Below, in pieces: positions 7,941 to 16,066 of a DNA stretch of 64,000 nt. This stretch comes from Gp13-AA77 sp036521995 (lineage in GTDB: Bacteria > Acidobacteriota > Terriglobia > UBA7540). The stretch's first letter is position 1. Each line of letters opens with the position of its first letter. Under the pieces are notes generated by a model. It did no database searches. It was not told the origin of the DNA and worked only from the letters and a program-made list of their open reading frames with translations. The translations under genes and the position numbers were made by a program. The DNA lies in assembly GCA_036521995.1 (NCBI GenBank), contig DATDGR010000233.1, positions 1-64,000 of the forward strand, given 5' to 3'.

Positions 7941-8336
7941 ATGATCAGGAAGATCGCAAAGATGTTCTTGGCAGTTGGATTCGCTTGCTCGGTGTCGCTT
8001 TGGGTGGCTGCGGCTCAGGAAGCTCCCGCGAGCTCCGCCACCAAAGAGACGACCCATCATCACAACTGGTTCGTGGGCACGATCGATAGCGTGGACAAGG
8101 ACGCGGGGACCGTCGTGGTTAAGGCGGCCGACGGGACCAAGCATACCTTCAAGTATACGGGCGACACCAGCGTGAAGGGGATCGAGGACGCAGCCAAGGC
8201 CACCGATCTCGCCACCAAGAAAGGCACGAAGGTGGCGATCCACTACACCGGCAAGGGTGCCGACAAGACTGCTGATTCCATCGAAGACGCCGGCAAGTAT
8301 GTAGCCGGCGACGAGAAGAAACCGGCGCAGAAGTAG
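7941..8336 (+). CDS. exported small beta-domain protein, related to 6082-6630
   Basis: A 131-residue protein with a clean signal peptide (residues 1-25, cleavage after A-A-A-Q-E). The mature part reads F-V-G-T-I-D-S-V-D-K-D-A-G-T-V-V-V-K-A-A-D-G-T and G-T-K-V-A-I-H-Y-T-G-K-G, the same strand order as the protein at 6082, and is rich in Lys and Asp. It has its own promoter and strong ribosome binding site. Probably periplasmic; function unknown. Expression seems likely to be higher than that of its neighbours given these signals. It converges with the hydrolase gene at 8446. Confidence 0.75.
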   Translation: MIRKIAKMFLAVGFACSVSLWVAAAQEAPASSATKETTHHHNWFVGTIDSVDKDAGTVVVKAADGTKHTFKYTGDTSVKGIEDAAKATDLATKKGTKVAIHYTGKGADKTADSIEDAGKYVAGDEKKPAQK

Positions 8337-8445
8337 GGTGCCGATCGGAGACGGTCGACCCCTCGATCCGGCAAGAAAAAAGCAGGTTTCTTAAACGGCC
8401 GGAGGGATCGAAGTTGGCGGCGAACGCCGAAGATGCGTCCTGCTG

Positions 8446-9399
8446 TCAGTTGACAGCCTTCAGCTTTCCCAAGAACGCTGTGACCGCCTGTTGATACTGC
8501 TCGTGCCCCGAAGTGAATCCTTCGCCGTGCCTGGCGCCGGGCACGATCAGCAGAATCTTGTCGGGGCTGGTCTCGAGGCCGTAGAGCGTCCGGGCGATCG
8601 CGGGCGGCATGCGGCGGTCCCCCTCGACGCCGATGAACAGGATCGGCCGGGGATTGATCCGTTCCACGGCCTTTTCGAGGTCAAAGTCCGCAGGCCGGAA
8701 GTGCGCCTTCCAGGCGATCAGCGCGACGGTTTCGTTGAGCATCGGGAAGCTGGGCCAGCTCGAAAAGAACAGCTTCCAGTGGTGGCGGGCGGTATCGTCA
8801 AACGAGAGAAAGGTGCTGTCGGAGATCACCGCCGCCACATCGGGCGTTTCGGCCGCGGCCATCAGGGATGCGGCGGCGCCCAGCGAAATGCCCCAAAGCA
8901 CCACGGGCCGGGCGCCGTGCTCCCGGTCGAGGGCGTAGCGGACCGCACCCTCCACGTCGAGCCTCTCCCAGTAGCCCACGCTCGAGAACCGTCCGCCGCT
9001 CGCTCCCTGGTGACGAAGATCGAAAGTGAGTCCGTTGTATCCCAGGCTGTGCCCGAACTGGGCCATGGGTAGCATCTCGATGCGCGTGCGGTTCTGACCA
9101 TCGACGTAAACGATGGTCCCTGCCGCGCCGCCCGGAGGCTGGCCGGCGGCCGGCATCCACCACCCCTTCAGGTCAATTCCGTCGCTCGACGGGAAGTCGA
9201 CAGATTGGTATGTCATCCCAAAGTCCTGGGGCGTTTTGCCATCGTTCGGATCGGGAAAGTGGAAGCGGTTGGTGGTGGTAATGGTCGCAACCGCCCAAGG
9301 CACCACCGCCAGAAAGAACACGAGTGTCAGCGAAAGCAGAAGGATGAACACCCAGCGGATGACCTTCCAGGCTCGACGGGCTCTTGGCATTCGGTCCAC
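8446..9399 (-). CDS. membrane-anchored alpha/beta hydrolase
   Basis: A 317-residue alpha/beta-fold hydrolase with one N-terminal transmembrane helix (residues 13-40). The nucleophile elbow is G-I-S-L-G with Ser172. The acid is probably the Asp in G-V-E-G-D-R-R-M (about 266), and the His lies in G-A-R-H-G-E-G-F (about 290). This fits the COG1073 group of extracytoplasmic esterase or peptidase-like hydrolases; the substrate is unknown. It is transcribed alone, converging with the small exported protein gene. The start ATG follows a basic stretch consistent with the positive-inside rule. Confidence 0.8.
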   Translation of the reverse strand: MDRMPRARRAWKVIRWVFILLLSLTLVFFLAVVPWAVATITTTNRFHFPDPNDGKTPQDFGMTYQSVDFPSSDGIDLKGWWMPAAGQPPGGAAGTIVYVDGQNRTRIEMLPMAQFGHSLGYNGLTFDLRHQGASGGRFSSVGYWERLDVEGAVRYALDREHGARPVVLWGISLGAAASLMAAAETPDVAAVISDSTFLSFDDTARHHWKLFFSSWPSFPMLNETVALIAWKAHFRPADFDLEKAVERINPRPILFIGVEGDRRMPPAIARTLYGLETSPDKILLIVPGARHGEGFTSGHEQYQQAVTAFLGKLKAVN

Positions 9400-9529
9400 C
9401 TAAAGGAGTACGCTATCGGCGGCAGGCAGCATCCGGCGCAACGAGAAACCACAGACCTGGGAGTTCGCGATGTGTGGTGCGCTGCCGTGCTCGAAGCGTT
9501 CAACTGTATCCGATGAGACTACCGATTGC

Positions 9530-10774
9530 CTACTGCCGGGTGCTCACTTGGTGCTCCACGGTCACAGGTTCGGTGATATGCGTGGTGAGCAGCAGGGCCA
9601 CCAGGCCCGCCATCAGCGCAGAAAGCGTGGTTACGGCCGCGTAGCCGCGCCACTCATAGAGCAGACCTCCGCTGAAAACGGCGGCGCCGATGCCGAGTTG
9701 TGAGGCGATGTTCCGCAGGGCCACGAAGGATCCGCGCCGCTGCCGGGGTACCATCTCGGTCATCAGGGCGGTGATCGGTCCCTGGCGGAAGCCAATGCCC
9801 AGGCTCACACCGATAAAGACGATCAGCAGGCCCACGCCCCAACCAAACAGAGGCAGCACGGCCATGGTCCCGCATAGCAGGATGTTGCTGGCGATCGAGA
9901 CGCCGCGCTTGCCCCAACGGTCCGCGAACACTCCACCGAGCGGCGCTCCGCCCACGGCCACCAGGCCCCCGAGCATGAACACCAGGCCGATCCGTGTGGT
10001 GGACAGGCCGAAGCTCGCGTGCAGCCAGGTCCCGATGTATGTGAGGAAGCTGACCAGTCCGCCGGAGACCAGAAACGCGATCACCAGCATGGCGGCGGTA
10101 TCGCGCCGGGCTAGAAAGCTCCCAAAGCTACTCAAAGCGTGGCGGAGTATGCCATCCGACGGCGGAGCGATGTCATGTTCCAAGCCTGATTCCAGGGTGG
10201 CAGCGGATCTGAAACTTCGATCCTCGAGACCCTTCTCGCGCGGGAGAGTTTGTGCCGCCAGGGCCACCACCAGCGCGAGCGCCGCAAAAGCCGTGAACAC
10301 ACGCTGCCAGCCATAGCGATCGGCAATCAAGCCTGCCACGGGAACGCCGAGCGGCGCCACGAAGTAAGCGGACGAGATCAGTCCCAGGGCGCGACCGCGA
10401 ACCGTGTAGTCGAACCAGTCACCGGCGTAGGCGGTGGCACAGGTGGAAAGGGCGCCGGCGGCGAGGCCCGTGACGGCGCGCGCCCCAGCGAGTTCCGCAA
10501 AACGATGGCTGAACGAGGATGCCAGCGAGGCGATGAGAAAGAACCAAGCGCCGGCCAGCAGAAATCGGCGGCGCCCGTAGTGGTCGGAAAGGGATCCGGT
10601 GAGAAAAGCTGCCAGCGCCGCAGCTAGCGAATAGAAGACCACCAGCAGTCCGGTGGTTGCGATGCCTGCGCCGAGTGAGCTGGAAAGCTCCGGCAAGAGC
10701 GCGGGGATGGTCTGATTATCTGCGAGGCCGAGAAAGAGCAGCAGGAAGAGACCAGCGATGACGCGGTAGTCCAT
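9530..10774 (-). CDS. MFS transporter
   Basis: A 414-residue major facilitator with 12 predicted membrane helices in two halves, separated by a charged loop near residues 190-215. The motif A loop between helices 2 and 3 is G-S-L-S-D-H-Y-G-R-R-R. N-terminal helix 1 carries L-A-D-N-Q-T-I-P-A-L-L-P, as in DHA1-type drug or sugar efflux proteins. Likely a proton-coupled exporter; its substrate cannot be inferred. It follows the AhpD-like gene by 42 bp on the same strand, so the two may form an operon concerned with export plus peroxide or quinone chemistry, which is only a guess. Confidence 0.85.
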   Translation of the reverse strand: MDYRVIAGLFLLLFLGLADNQTIPALLPELSSSLGAGIATTGLLVVFYSLAAALAAFLTGSLSDHYGRRRFLLAGAWFFLIASLASSFSHRFAELAGARAVTGLAAGALSTCATAYAGDWFDYTVRGRALGLISSAYFVAPLGVPVAGLIADRYGWQRVFTAFAALALVVALAAQTLPREKGLEDRSFRSAATLESGLEHDIAPPSDGILRHALSSFGSFLARRDTAAMLVIAFLVSGGLVSFLTYIGTWLHASFGLSTTRIGLVFMLGGLVAVGGAPLGGVFADRWGKRGVSIASNILLCGTMAVLPLFGWGVGLLIVFIGVSLGIGFRQGPITALMTEMVPRQRRGSFVALRNIASQLGIGAAVFSGGLLYEWRGYAAVTTLSALMAGLVALLLTTHITEPVTVEHQVSTRQ

Positions 10775-10816
10775 GGTTGGGAACAGGTATCGCCTGGATC
10801 AGCCCCGCCAACCCGG

Positions 10817-11185
10817 CTATTCGCCGGCACTGGTTTTGACCTGTATGCCTTCAAAGTGGTGAAGGTCGAGCTTGATCGCCGCCTTGTCCGAACTGTCAAG
10901 CACGCTGGCGGCGGCAATGCCAATGGCGACCACGATCGCGTCACTGATCTCCTGCTTGGTGCAGCCGATTTCGAGCGCCTTCTTGATGTGGCCCTCGATG
11001 CAGCCCTCGCATTTTGCCACCAGGGAGCAGCCGATCGCGATCAGTTCCTTCGTTTTCAGGTCGAGCGCGGTGGGGGTGAAGTAGCTCTCTTTGTAGAATT
11101 TCAGATAGATATCGCGAAAGCGAGGCTCGATCATGCTCATCGAGCGCGGAAGCGAATTCGATTGGTTCGTGGAGTCGTCTGCCAT
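10817..11185 (-). CDS. carboxymuconolactone decarboxylase / AhpD-like protein
   Basis: A 122-residue all-helical protein of the CMD family. The redox pair and proton relay are intact: Cys59-E-G-Cys62 followed by His66, as in AhpD, which reduces AhpC-type peroxidases. Most stand-alone members are uncharacterised alkylhydroperoxidase-like proteins. Residues 1-16 are unlike the family, and Met16 or Met18 is a possible start. It is the first gene of a likely two-gene unit with the MFS transporter. About 180 bp upstream separate it from the kinase gene. Confidence 0.85.
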   Translation of the reverse strand: MADDSTNQSNSLPRSMSMIEPRFRDIYLKFYKESYFTPTALDLKTKELIAIGCSLVAKCEGCIEGHIKKALEIGCTKQEISDAIVVAIGIAAASVLDSSDKAAIKLDLHHFEGIQVKTSAGE

Positions 11186-11365
11186 GCGCTGTCGTTAACC
11201 TCTCTGTCCCTGGTGCAGCTTGAGTTTGCTGCTCCTCTGGCGAGCTTTGAAGCCCGGTCCCGGCGCCTTCCCCGGTTAGACGCCGCCGCCCTGGCACATG
11301 TTACTCAAAACCACCCGATACCCCACTATAGCACGCGCGGCCGCCGCTAACCTGGGTTGATTCTT

Positions 11366-12739
11366 CTACCTTCCGGCGGCATCGAGCAGGGCGGGAACCG
11401 GAGTCTTCTCCGGCGTAATGAGCTCAGGCAGCTCAAAGCGGATCGAGGTCCCCTGGCCGGGGCGGCTGTCTACCCGCAGGGAGAAGTCGTCGCCGTAAAG
11501 CACCTTCAAGCGGTCTCGCACGTTGCGGATGCCGATGCCGGATTCGAACACCTCGCGCTGCCTCTCGGGCGAAATCCCGACGCCGTCGTCGCTCACCTCG
11601 ATCACCAGGCGCCCGTCGCGGCGGCTAGTCCGCAGGGTGATGGTGCCTCCCTCCACCTTGGGCCCGATACCGTGCCGGATCGAGTTCTCCACCATCGGTT
11701 GGAGGATCATGCTGGGGATGGTCATCTCGTAGGTGTCGGGATCAATCTGCTTGCACACCCGCAGCTTGTCGCTGCCGAAACGCACTACCTCAATCGAGAG
11801 GTAGTCGTCGATGAACTCGAGCTCCTGTTGGAGCGGCAGGAAATGGGCCTGCGACCGCAGTCGGCGCCGCAGAATGTTGGAAAGCTTCAGCACCACGTTC
11901 CGCGCCGTGTCGGGGTCAAAGCGGATCAGCGAGGAGACCGTATTCAGCGTGTTAAAGAGGAAATGGGGGTTGATCTGGCTGATGAGGGCGTCCACCCGCG
12001 CCTGCATCAGCAGGCGCTCCTGGTCCTCAAGCTTCCGCTCGATGCGGGTGCTGTTCCAAATGCGCACCGGAAGCCCCACACCGATCAGCGTCGACAGTAC
12101 GATCAGCACCTTGGCAAGCGCGTTGTGGGACGAATCGATGTAGAAGAGCTGGTTGGGAGCGAGGCCTCCGATCATCATACGGGTAATCTCGAGAATGATG
12201 CAGATAAGGGCAAACAGCACCTGCCAGTCGAGCGCCGGCGCCCGAAAGCGCTGCCGGATGGAACGGTAAAGGCTCAGGTCGACGAAAGGTGAAAACTTCC
12301 AGATGGCTTCCTTGTCGGGGCAGAGCCAGCGCGCCGACCCGGCCACCACGGCGTAAAGTACCGCCATCAGCGGAGCCAGGTGTTCGTGAACACGGACCAG
12401 CGTCACCGGATCCTGATGACCAAGGAGCCACGCCGGCAGGCTCACCGCCATTCCCACCACCAGGCCTACGATCGTGCCCCCGAGCAGCCCCGCCAGCACG
12501 GTCCCTTCCAGGCTGATGTCGGCGCCTTTGTAGCCGGCCAGCAACCGCGTCAGCACGGCCAGCATGAAAGGCACACCCAGAAAAGCCGCGAACAAGAGCT
12601 TCTGCCGGGGAGTGCGCTGCTCCACGAACAGCAGCCGCTTGAAGATCCCGAAGCGGGCGATAATACTGGCGAGGGACGCGATCAAGCCGAGCTTGATCAG
12701 CAGTGTGACCAGAATCGTGGCGGTGGTGGCTACTTGCAT
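11366..12739 (-). CDS. LytS-type sensor histidine kinase
   Basis: A 457-residue membrane kinase. Residues 1-225 hold several transmembrane helices of the 5TM-5TMR-LYT type. The HisKA-like block is S-Q-I-N-P-H-F-L-F-N-T-L-N with His259; the N box is Q-P-M-V-E-N-S-I-R-H-G with Asn352; glycine boxes D-D-G-V-G-I and G-x-G-I-x-N-V-R-x-R-L follow. This is the LytS/YehU group, which normally pairs with a LytTR-domain regulator and senses envelope state or small metabolites. No such regulator is adjacent, so the partner must be elsewhere. ATG 12739 is preferred; the open frame extends 41 residues upstream without similarity. Confidence 0.87.
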   Translation of the reverse strand: MQVATTATILVTLLIKLGLIASLASIIARFGIFKRLLFVEQRTPRQKLLFAAFLGVPFMLAVLTRLLAGYKGADISLEGTVLAGLLGGTIVGLVVGMAVSLPAWLLGHQDPVTLVRVHEHLAPLMAVLYAVVAGSARWLCPDKEAIWKFSPFVDLSLYRSIRQRFRAPALDWQVLFALICIILEITRMMIGGLAPNQLFYIDSSHNALAKVLIVLSTLIGVGLPVRIWNSTRIERKLEDQERLLMQARVDALISQINPHFLFNTLNTVSSLIRFDPDTARNVVLKLSNILRRRLRSQAHFLPLQQELEFIDDYLSIEVVRFGSDKLRVCKQIDPDTYEMTIPSMILQPMVENSIRHGIGPKVEGGTITLRTSRRDGRLVIEVSDDGVGISPERQREVFESGIGIRNVRDRLKVLYGDDFSLRVDSRPGQGTSIRFELPELITPEKTPVPALLDAAGR

Positions 12740-12872
12740 GGCTCGTCGGCGCCGACATCGAGCGGCTCCCCTTTTGAGGGGGCCCGGCGTTGCCATTCTA
12801 ACCCAGCAGAACCTCCATTTCCGATTCTCCCCGGTCCTTGAGTAGGCAGACGTAGAAGTCAACAGGCAGGAT

Positions 12873-12888
12873 CTCCTTTAGATTCAGG
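12873..12888 (+). promoter_or_regulatory. CTCCTTTAGATTCAGG box
   Basis: One of four near-identical 16-bp strings in the window (consensus CTCCTYTAGAWTCARS; others at 17298, 48342 and 55550 minus). This copy spans the end of the CCA-adding enzyme gene (stop at 12884), so its role here is doubtful. Confidence 0.3.
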
Positions 12889-14230
12889 AGGAAAGCATCT
12901 TGGAATCGGCTGGCCCCGGTAACGGGAACCTTTCGCGGACAAGCGCCAGGCCTTCTTCGCGGGTGCTAATCCGCCCTTCGAGCTGGGTATCGCGCACGGC
13001 ATCCAGGATCTCCTTGAAGCGTGGCCCAGGCAGGTGACCGAGATCGATCAGGTCATCGCCGGTGACCAGAGGCTCGGGCCGGACCACCTCCGCCGGGGTG
13101 TCCAGCATCATCTGGCGGGCCGCTTCGTATACGGTGAGGTCTCCGTGGCTCGCGAGGCAATCGAGCCGGTGCAGCTCCAGGTGCTCCGGAAATCCGTCCA
13201 GGGCCAGGAACCTCAACTGAGTGGACCGGCGCATTTTTAAGAAGTCCTTGAAGCGCATGTGCTGGCTGACCAGCTCCACCACACGCTCCGTCTCGCGCGA
13301 AGAAAGTTTAAGACGCCGGCAGATCGCCTCCGCCATCTTGGACCCAATCTCCACGTGGCCGTCGAAGCGGATGCGCTCACGAACGGTGAATGTGGCGGGC
13401 TTGCCGATATCGTGCAGCAGCGCCCCAAGGGCGAGAGTCGGTGTGGCTTCATGCAGGCCTTCGAGCATCATCAGGGTGTGCGTCCACACGTCGCCTTCGG
13501 GATGGAACTCCGGAGGCTGGGCCACCCCTTGCAACGTCTTGATCTCAGGAAGCACCTCCTGGAGCAGTTCGGTGCGGTCCAGCAGCTCAAAGCCGTGGAG
13601 CGCCGCGCCTTCGGTAAGGATCTTCAGCACTTCGTCGCGGATGCGCTCCGCGCTCACCTCGTGGATGGCGGGCGCCAGCTCGCGAATGGCATCGAAGGTG
13701 GCGGGATCGAGAGCGAAATCGAAGCGGGCCGCGAACCGCACCGCCCGCAGCATCCGCAGCCGGTCTTCCGTAAAACGGGCTGAGGGCTCACCGATGGTCC
13801 GCAGACGCCGGGCCCGGATGTCGGCCTGGCCGCCCACAAAATCGAGAACACGCTGCTCCAGCGGGTCGTACATCAGGCCGTTGATGGTGAAGTCGCGCCG
13901 GCGCACGTCCTCCTCGAGCGTGGGAGCATATCGCACCTCGGCCGGGTGGCGGCCGTCGAGGTACCGCCCATCCGACCGGAAAGTAGCGACCTCCGTGGGC
14001 CCGTTGTCGCCGCGCACCACCACCACGCCAAACTGCGCCCCCACCGTCAGGCTTCCAGGGAAGAGCTTCACCACTTCCCCCGGCGTGGCGTCAGTGGCGA
14101 CGTCGTAGTCCTGGGGTTCGCGCCCCATGACGAGGTCGCGCACGCAACCACCCACCCAGTAGGCCTTGAACCCCGCCGCCCGCAGCCGCTCGACGATGGT
14201 CCGCGCGTTCTCGTCCTTTCTCCCCATCAA
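12884..14230 (-). CDS. cca: CCA tRNA nucleotidyltransferase
   Basis: A 448-residue class II nucleotidyltransferase with an HD domain; it adds or repairs the CCA end of tRNAs. Seen: G-G-C-V-R-D (residues 28-33), D-Y-D-V-A-T-D (metal-binding Asp pair), R-R-D-F-T-I-N-G-L (about 109), R-F-T-E-D-R-L-R-M-L-R-A-V-R-F-A-A-R-F (about 151-168) and H-D-I-G-K in the HD domain (about 268). Poly(A) polymerase I shares this core; the HD domain and length favour a tRNA nucleotidyltransferase, but some acidobacterial members are annotated as poly(A) polymerase. Divergent from coaD, about 130 bp apart. Confidence 0.88.
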   Translation of the reverse strand: MMGRKDENARTIVERLRAAGFKAYWVGGCVRDLVMGREPQDYDVATDATPGEVVKLFPGSLTVGAQFGVVVVRGDNGPTEVATFRSDGRYLDGRHPAEVRYAPTLEEDVRRRDFTINGLMYDPLEQRVLDFVGGQADIRARRLRTIGEPSARFTEDRLRMLRAVRFAARFDFALDPATFDAIRELAPAIHEVSAERIRDEVLKILTEGAALHGFELLDRTELLQEVLPEIKTLQGVAQPPEFHPEGDVWTHTLMMLEGLHEATPTLALGALLHDIGKPATFTVRERIRFDGHVEIGSKMAEAICRRLKLSSRETERVVELVSQHMRFKDFLKMRRSTQLRFLALDGFPEHLELHRLDCLASHGDLTVYEAARQMMLDTPAEVVRPEPLVTGDDLIDLGHLPGPRFKEILDAVRDTQLEGRISTREEGLALVRERFPLPGPADSKMLSS

Positions 14231-14297
14231 GCCATTACATCAGGTTTTGGACGTCCGGCGCCAGGAGTCGGGACGAGGTCAATGCGGGCGCTTCTTC

Positions 14298-14306
14298 TGT
14301 TAGAAT
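14298..14306 (+). promoter_or_regulatory. extended -10 of coaD
   Basis: TGTTAGAAT gives a TGn-extended -10 (TAGAAT at 14301-14306), placed for transcription to start near 14313. No good -35 is seen, as expected for an extended -10 promoter. Confidence 0.45.
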
Positions 14307-14358
14307 AGTTCTGAGCGTCGGCAGCGGTCCAAGGCGAGTGCCGGGGGCATCGTCCAGC

Positions 14359-14862
14359 ATGTCGGAGAACATGGTCGTTTATCCCGGCTCGTTCGACCCG
14401 CTCACCAACGGCCACCTTGACCTGATCGAGCGTGGCGTCCGCATGTTCGATGGTTTGGTGGTGGCGGTACTCACCAACCTCGAGAAAAAACCGTTCTTCA
14501 CCGTGCACGAACGGGTGGACATGCTGCGGGAGGTGACACGGGAGATTCCGAACGTCACCGTCGACACCTTCAGCGGCCTGCTGGTGGAATACGCGAAAAG
14601 GAAGAAAGCGCGGGCGATTCTGAGGGGGATCCGAGCCTTCTCCGACTACGAATACGAGCTGCAGATGGCGTTGATGAACCGGAAACTGGAGCCCACGGTG
14701 GAGACCGTATTCCTGATGCCGGCTGAGTCTTACACCTACGTCAGCTCGCGGCTGGTGAAGGAAATCCTGGTCCACGGAGGGTCTGTCAAGAACCTGGTCC
14801 CACCGCTGATCGAGCATCGATTGAAGGAAAAACTCGCGGCGCGCCACGCCGCCCATGGGTGA
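14359..14862 (+). CDS. coaD: phosphopantetheine adenylyltransferase CoaD
   Basis: A 167-residue nucleotidyltransferase making dephospho-CoA from 4'-phosphopantetheine and ATP, the penultimate step of CoA synthesis. Signatures: Y-P-G-S-F-D-P-L-T-N-G-H-L-D (T/HxGH ATP site), R-G-I-R-A-F-S-D-Y-E-Y-E-L-Q-M-A (substrate site) and Y-T-Y-V-S-S-R-L-V-K-E (the family's I-S-S-S-x-V-K-E). ATG 14359 gives the usual six or so residues before Y-P-G; ATG 14371 and GTG 14338 are alternatives. Its last codons overlap the aminotransferase start by 8 bp, so the two are translationally coupled. Confidence 0.95.
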   Translation: MSENMVVYPGSFDPLTNGHLDLIERGVRMFDGLVVAVLTNLEKKPFFTVHERVDMLREVTREIPNVTVDTFSGLLVEYAKRKKARAILRGIRAFSDYEYELQMALMNRKLEPTVETVFLMPAESYTYVSSRLVKEILVHGGSVKNLVPPLIEHRLKEKLAARHAAHG

Positions 14863-16066
14863 AATCATGCACTTTTCCGAAGGCATTTCGCGAATCAAGG
14901 TCTCGTCGACGGCCGCCGTCGTGGCCAAAGCGGATCAGCTCAAAACTTCGGGCGCAAGTCTGATTGACTTTGGTGCCGGCGAGCCCGATTTCTCCACCCC
15001 TGAGAACATCAAACGGGCAGCGGCGGTGGCGCTCGAGCAGAACTTCACGCGTTACACGCCCACGGGCGGCATCGCGGGTCTCAGGCGGGCCATCGTGGAG
15101 CGGCACGGGCGGGACTTCGGTTCGAATTACAAGCCGGAAGAGTGTGTGGTGACCGTGGGAGGCAAGCAAGCCATCTTTGAAGCCGTGGCCGCCACGGTGA
15201 ACCCGGGCGACGAAGTCATTCTGCCGGTGCCTTACTGGACCTCATTCCTCGACATCATCCGCTACTCGGACGGGCAGCCGGTTCTGCTCGAGACGCGCGA
15301 GTCCGAGGGCTTTGCCGTCCGCGCCGCCGAAGTGGAGCGGCTGATCACACCCAAAACGCGCCTGATCATCGTCAACTCGCCCAGCAATCCCACCGGCGCT
15401 GTAGTCCCGCCCGAGGAGATGCTAAAGCTGCTGGCTTTGGCCGAGCGGCGTGGCCTGTGGCTCCTCTCGGACGAATGTTACTGCCATTTTCTTTACGACG
15501 GCCAGGCGCCTTACTCGCTCGGGGCCTCGCACAACCGCGAGAACCTGATCGTGGTGGGGTCGCTGTCGAAGACCTACGCCATGACGGGCTGGCGGGTGGG
15601 ATTCGCCCTGGGCGCGAAGGAACTGATCTCCAACATGGTGAAGCTGCAGAGCCACTCCACCTCCAACGTCACCTCCTTCGTGCAGCGCGGGGCTATCGAA
15701 GCGCTGATGGGCCCTCAGGATTCCGTGGAAGCGATGCGGGCCGAGTACGAGCGGCGCCGCAACCGGATTGTGGCCGGGCTGCGATCCCTGCCAGGCGTGC
15801 AGTGCGCCCTGCCCGGCGGAGCGTTCTACGTCTACCCCAATGTGCAGGCGTATCTCGGGAGCCATCTCGACGCCAACGCGCTGGCCACCCGCCTGCTGGA
15901 GGAGGCCTTAGTGGCCGTAGTCCCCGGACCGGCCTTTGGAACCCCAGAGCACTTGCGATTCTCTTACGCCGCCTCGCTCGAGCAGATCGAGGAGGGCCTG
16001 GCAAGATTCGGGGCTTTCCTGGCGAAGATCGGAGCCGCCTCCACTCCAGCCTATGCCAGCGCTTGA
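14855..16066 (+). CDS. class I pyridoxal-phosphate aminotransferase (aspartate type)
   Basis: A 403-residue fold-type I aminotransferase, subgroup Ib (aspartate or prephenate type). Seen: Y-T-P-T-G-G-I-A-G-L-R, G-G-K-Q-A-I-F-E (cofactor phosphate), N-S-P-S-N-P-T-G (about 171), S-D-E-C-Y (Asp stacking on the pyridine ring) and S-L-S-K-T-Y-A-M-T-G-W-R-V-G with the Schiff-base Lys near residue 235; R-F-S-Y-A near the end supplies the substrate carboxylate Arg. It probably moves amino groups between aspartate or aromatic acids and 2-oxoglutarate. It overlaps coaD by 8 bp and manA by 14 bp, forming a tight three-gene operon. Confidence 0.92.
   Translation: MGEIMHFSEGISRIKVSSTAAVVAKADQLKTSGASLIDFGAGEPDFSTPENIKRAAAVALEQNFTRYTPTGGIAGLRRAIVERHGRDFGSNYKPEECVVTVGGKQAIFEAVAATVNPGDEVILPVPYWTSFLDIIRYSDGQPVLLETRESEGFAVRAAEVERLITPKTRLIIVNSPSNPTGAVVPPEEMLKLLALAERRGLWLLSDECYCHFLYDGQAPYSLGASHNRENLIVVGSLSKTYAMTGWRVGFALGAKELISNMVKLQSHSTSNVTSFVQRGAIEALMGPQDSVEAMRAEYERRRNRIVAGLRSLPGVQCALPGGAFYVYPNVQAYLGSHLDANALATRLLEEALVAVVPGPAFGTPEHLRFSYAASLEQIEEGLARFGAFLAKIGAASTPAYASA

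Noticed and set aside
8372..8407. Bidirectional terminator between the convergent genes at 8336 and 8446
   Set aside because: CCGGC-AAGAAA and TTTCTT...GCCGG pair only with a five-base bulge on one side; not convincing.
11357..12292. Long open frame on the plus strand opposite the histidine kinase gene
   Set aside because: It mirrors the codon pattern of the kinase, is rich in His, Arg and Gly as antisense frames of GC-rich genes are, and has no recognisable domain.
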